This document shows positions 8,601 to 9,367 of a stretch of 9,367 nucleotides of DNA, one piece after another (positions within the stretch are counted from its first letter, which is position 1; every line of letters begins with the position of its first letter). The position numbers and the translations under genes were made by a program. The stretch is from Candidatus Arcticimaribacter sp. (GTDB taxonomy: Bacteria > Bacteroidota > Bacteroidia > Flavobacteriales > Flavobacteriaceae), in NCBI GenBank assembly GCA_011526335.1, contig WTJB01000012.1:1-9367 (forward strand), read 5' to 3'. Under the pieces are notes generated by a model. It ran no database searches. It saw nothing but the letters and a program-made list of their open reading frames with translations, and was not told the DNA's origin.

Positions 8601-9367
8601 TCGCTTACTGTGAGTCATTTAATGAAAACATTAATAATTGGGATACATCAAATGTAACGAATATGATGTTTGTTTTCTCAAATGCACTTTCTTTTGATCA
8701 ACCACTCAACAATTGGGACACCTCCAGTGTAACTAATATGCGGGGTATGTTTGTTGGTGCACCACTTTTTAATCAGCCAATTGGTAATTGGGATACAGCA
8801 AATGTAACAAGTACTGCAATAATGTTTAGAGGGGCTACAGAATTTAACCAAGACATTTCAGAATGGGATACATCAAGTATAGAAACGATGGCTGTGATGT
8901 TTGGTTTAACAGATGCTTTTAATCAAGATATTTCCTCATGGAATACTTCAAATGTGGAAGATATGTATTCATTATTCTGGAATGCGAAAGTATTTAATCA
9001 AGATATTTCAGAATGGGATACTTCAGATGTAAAAGACATGTCTTATATGTTCGAAGGTGCAACTCTTTTCAACCAACCCGTTGGAACATGGGATACCAGT
9101 AATGTGCATAACATGAATGGAATGTTCAATAAAGCTTCGGCTTTTAACCAAGATTTATCCAGTTGGTGTGTTGAAATGATAGCCGAGGAACCAGTAAATA
9201 TATATGATAGACCTATTTATGATGATGAGGGTAATCAAACAGGTACTGAAACCATAACTGATTTATTTAGTGAAAACTCTGCACTGACTGATGAAAATAA
9301 GCCTCATTGGGGAGAAGAATGTGAAGATGATGATGAGTGTATTTCATTTGATCCAGATGACATAGAA
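5663..9367 (+). CDS. BspA-like (DUF285) repeat surface protein with N-terminal cupredoxin domain, 3'-truncated
   Basis: The ATG at 5663 opens a frame of 1235 codons with no stop before the window end. Residues 1-17 form a signal peptide ([17 protein letters not shown]). Residues 25-130 look like a cupredoxin. Then follow an Ig-like domain (about 144-252), a conserved N-cap (266-321), nine 25-residue DUF285 repeats (327-551) and a Cys-containing cap (552-591). A second copy has an Ig-like domain (598-712), N-cap (722-777), fifteen repeats (786-1160) and a cap (1161-1220). A third copy starts at Cys1226. The repeats match the bacterial surface-protein 26-residue family (TIGR02167/PF03382), associated with BspA-like adhesins. 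The protein is therefore probably secreted and surface-exposed, with a T9SS signal expected beyond the window. It lies 34 bases after the PorP/SprF-like gene, likely in the same operon. The ligand is unknown. Confidence 0.93.
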   Translation, partial: MRSQLVFFLLFSVSIFGNNSNTSNEYVLNVSASSNSDYTLSGNDRNGSVLGDDPSITIYLGDQISFNVDAAGHPFYIKTEQGNGVFFLAENVNNNGITNGVVSWTPTSVGKYYYQCSVHNSMYGEINVITAVSSNTGSTSETLCSLHVSLDSESSDDQVVYIGTPIEDITYEIETDCTRVIHLVNSSGLPDGISASIVGNILEISGTPTNSTSGTYNYSITLDNHLEETSSEPFVSATVSTVVVGTITVQSTSSTYIDDNIYLDSNGVTIICSDAEVGAQGSVDGKVYTVVDEQMLRDKVANDEDLTCVCTSKVTNMSDLFVQKDEFNQDIGNWDTSSVTDMNNMFQRASSFNRDIGNWDVSSVILMNHMFSHAIEFNQEIGDWDISSATNIRAMFNNASAFNGDISQWDTSAVTTMGGMFYDASSFNNDIGNWNMSNVTDISYMFYNASSFNQDIGDWDTSAVETMGGLFGNAVSFNQDIGGWNTSNVIDMNAFFHSAISFNQDISGWDTSSVNNMNWMFGNTPLFNQDISGWDTSSVTNMDSMFYDAIEFSYDISSWCVENIENYPENFVNQNNNSLTIESYPDWGEPCENEYDDCVSFIFGFDTSVEPLLFSSCEGDSFIESLYIAGKDTDTCTDASMVVNITGLPAGLSANYSTSSNTLDIYGTPSEAGTYTFTLEITNPTTGSEATTTTASIPPITEIVTGTIVIKVCDAPIYRHDNGITIICPDAEVGDQGSVDGKVYTVVDEQMLREKVANDEDLTCVCTSKVEDMSTLFEEAEGNNRFNEDISSWDTSNVINMHSMFRNAIDFNHDISYWDTSRVEDIGAIFDHANSFNQNIGNWDISNVSNMEWAFAGASSFDQDLNEWNTSSVTNMIGVFASAESFNGDITAWDTSNVQSMERMFNYASSFDQDIGNWDTSNVTSMYAMFSNATSFNQNISSWNTSNVTNMMWMFVRAINFNQPIGNWNTSKVENLRGVFAYCESFNENINNWDTSNVTNMMFVFSNALSFDQPLNNWDTSSVTNMRGMFVGAPLFNQPIGNWDTANVTSTAIMFRGATEFNQDISEWDTSSIETMAVMFGLTDAFNQDISSWNTSNVEDMYSLFWNAKVFNQDISEWDTSDVKDMSYMFEGATLFNQPVGTWDTSNVHNMNGMFNKASAFNQDLSSWCVEMIAEEPVNIYDRPIYDDEGNQTGTETITDLFSENSALTDENKPHWGEECEDDDECISFDPDDIE
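5735..6052 (+). other. Cupredoxin-like domain at the N terminus of the DUF285 protein
   Basis: Residues 25-130 include Gly-His-Pro-Phe-Tyr-Ile (His73), a Ser-Trp-Thr-Pro turn, and [12 protein letters not shown], giving Cys116, His119 and Met122. The arrangement, one His in the first half and a C-x2-H...M loop before the last strand, is that of type 1 blue-copper proteins. The spacing here is C-x2-H-x2-M rather than the C-x2-H-x4-M of classical plastocyanin. All four candidate ligands are present, so copper binding is plausible, but the domain may simply be a structural beta-sandwich. Confidence 0.72.
6092..6418 (+). other. Ig-like domain, module 1
   Basis: Residues 144-252 begin at a Cys (Cys144) and contain Ser-Gly-Leu-Pro-Asp-Gly-Ile-Ser-Ala (Gly188) and Leu-Glu-Ile-Ser-Gly-Thr-Pro-Thr (Gly206), then a Gly-Thr-Tyr-Asn-Tyr-Ser-Ile strand. 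This GLP-G...ISGTP...GTY pattern is that of the putative Ig (He_PIG-type) domains common in secreted bacterial proteins. It precedes the first DUF285 block and recurs before the second. Confidence 0.65.
6458..6625 (+). repeat. 56-residue N-cap block, copy 1
   Basis: Residues 266-321 start at Asn-Gly-Val-Thr-Ile-Ile-Cys and end at Met-Ser-Asp-Leu-Phe. They hold Cys272 and a Cys-x-Cys pair (Cys308, Cys310). The last part is already in register with positions 11-20 of a DUF285 repeat, so the block caps the solenoid. It matches the copy at 7826-7993 over the same length with 49 of 56 residues identical. Confidence 0.85.
6641..7315 (+). repeat. DUF285 tandem array 1: nine repeats of 75 bases
   Basis: Nine units of exactly 25 codons run without an indel, of consensus [18 protein letters not shown] followed by --A--. 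Phe at position 1, Trp at 8 and Phe at 20 are invariant; Met at 16 and 19 and Ser at 11 are nearly so. A tenth, divergent unit (7316-7435) forms the C-cap with Trp-Cys-Val (Cys560) and ends in a Trp-Gly-Glu-Pro-Cys motif (Cys591). Confidence 0.92.
7454..7801 (+). other. Ig-like domain, module 2
   Basis: Residues 598-713 start with a Cys-Val-Ser-Phe motif equivalent to that of the first Ig-like domain. They contain Gly-Leu-Pro-Ala-Gly-Leu-Ser-Ala (Gly647) and Leu-Asp-Ile-Tyr-Gly-Thr-Pro-Ser, then Ala-Gly-Thr-Tyr-Thr-Phe-Thr-Leu. It is diverged from module 1 far more than the N-cap blocks are. Both copies end with a Val-Val/Thr-Gly-Thr-Ile-Thr/Val-Val/Ile strand. Confidence 0.62.
7826..7993 (+). 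repeat. 56-residue N-cap block, copy 2
   Basis: Residues 722-777 repeat the block at 6458-6625 with seven substitutions and no gap. Cys728, Cys764 and Cys766 match the three cysteines of copy 1. Many codons differ synonymously, so the protein sequence appears to be kept by selection rather than by very recent duplication. Eight residues separate it from the next repeat array, against five in copy 1. Confidence 0.85.
8018..9142 (+). repeat. DUF285 tandem array 2: fifteen repeats of 75 bases
   Basis: Fifteen units of exactly 25 codons follow the same consensus as array 1, again with invariant Phe1, Trp8 and Phe20. Some units have Pro at position 4 (FNQP) in place of Asp. Ser11 is replaced by Ala only in unit 11 (8768). 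There are no indels across 1125 bases. The array closes with a longer C-cap at 9143-9322 that holds Trp-Cys-Val (Cys1169) and Trp-Gly-Glu-Glu-Cys (Cys1220). Confidence 0.92.
9143..9322 (+). other. C-cap of DUF285 array 2 with an extra loop
   Basis: The cap begins as a normal repeat (FNQDLSSW), then switches to Cys-Val-Glu-Met-Ile and a loop rich in Tyr, Asp and Glu before a Leu-Phe-Ser-Glu-Asn segment and the Pro-His-Trp-Gly-Glu-Glu-Cys end. It spans 60 residues from the first Phe to the last Cys, against 40 in the array 1 cap. The extra 20 residues lie in the acidic Tyr-Asp-rich loop near 9200-9250. Confidence 0.7.

Noticed and set aside
6641..9142. CRISPR array or DNA-level satellite suggested by 75-base periodicity
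   Set aside because: The period is exactly 25 codons in one open frame, the units diverge at synonymous sites, and there are no identical repeats with unique spacers. It is protein repetition.

Overview
The window looks like part of a surface-adhesin locus from a Bacteroidota bacterium, most likely a flavobacterium or close relative. The evidence is the AT-rich DNA, the lack of Shine-Dalgarno sequences before the two visible starts, a gliding-motility/type IX secretion (T9SS) type B C-terminal domain, a PorP/SprF-family gene, and secreted proteins built from thrombospondin-type-3 (TSP3) and BspA-like (DUF285) repeats. All three genes lie on the + strand and fill almost the whole window; the largest non-coding gap is 34 bases. 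No RNA gene, mobile element or CRISPR array is visible.

Region 1 (1-4694) is the 3' part of a giant acidic protein whose start lies upstream of the window. It has a long TSP3-like Asp-rich array, a cadherin-like insert of about 147 residues, a second array of a different TSP3-like subtype, and a C-terminal CHU_C/T9SS type B sorting domain. Region 2 (4699-5628), four bases downstream, is a complete PorP/SprF-like outer-membrane protein. Region 3 (5663-9367) is a second large secreted protein, open to the window end. It has a signal peptide, a cupredoxin-like domain, and then a modular block that occurs twice in full and starts a third time: Ig-like domain, conserved Cys-containing N-cap, 25-residue DUF285 repeats, Cys-containing C-cap.

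The likely joint logic, inferred from gene order and from the SprB/SprF precedent in Flavobacterium johnsoniae, is that the PorP/SprF-like protein serves the secretion or surface anchoring of the upstream type B cargo, and possibly of the downstream repeat protein too. The families are known. The less ordinary points are the quantised spacing of the TSP3 super-repeat, the cadherin-like insert between two TSP3 subtypes, the cupredoxin-plus-BspA architecture, and the Cys-capped, indel-free 75-base repeat arrays.
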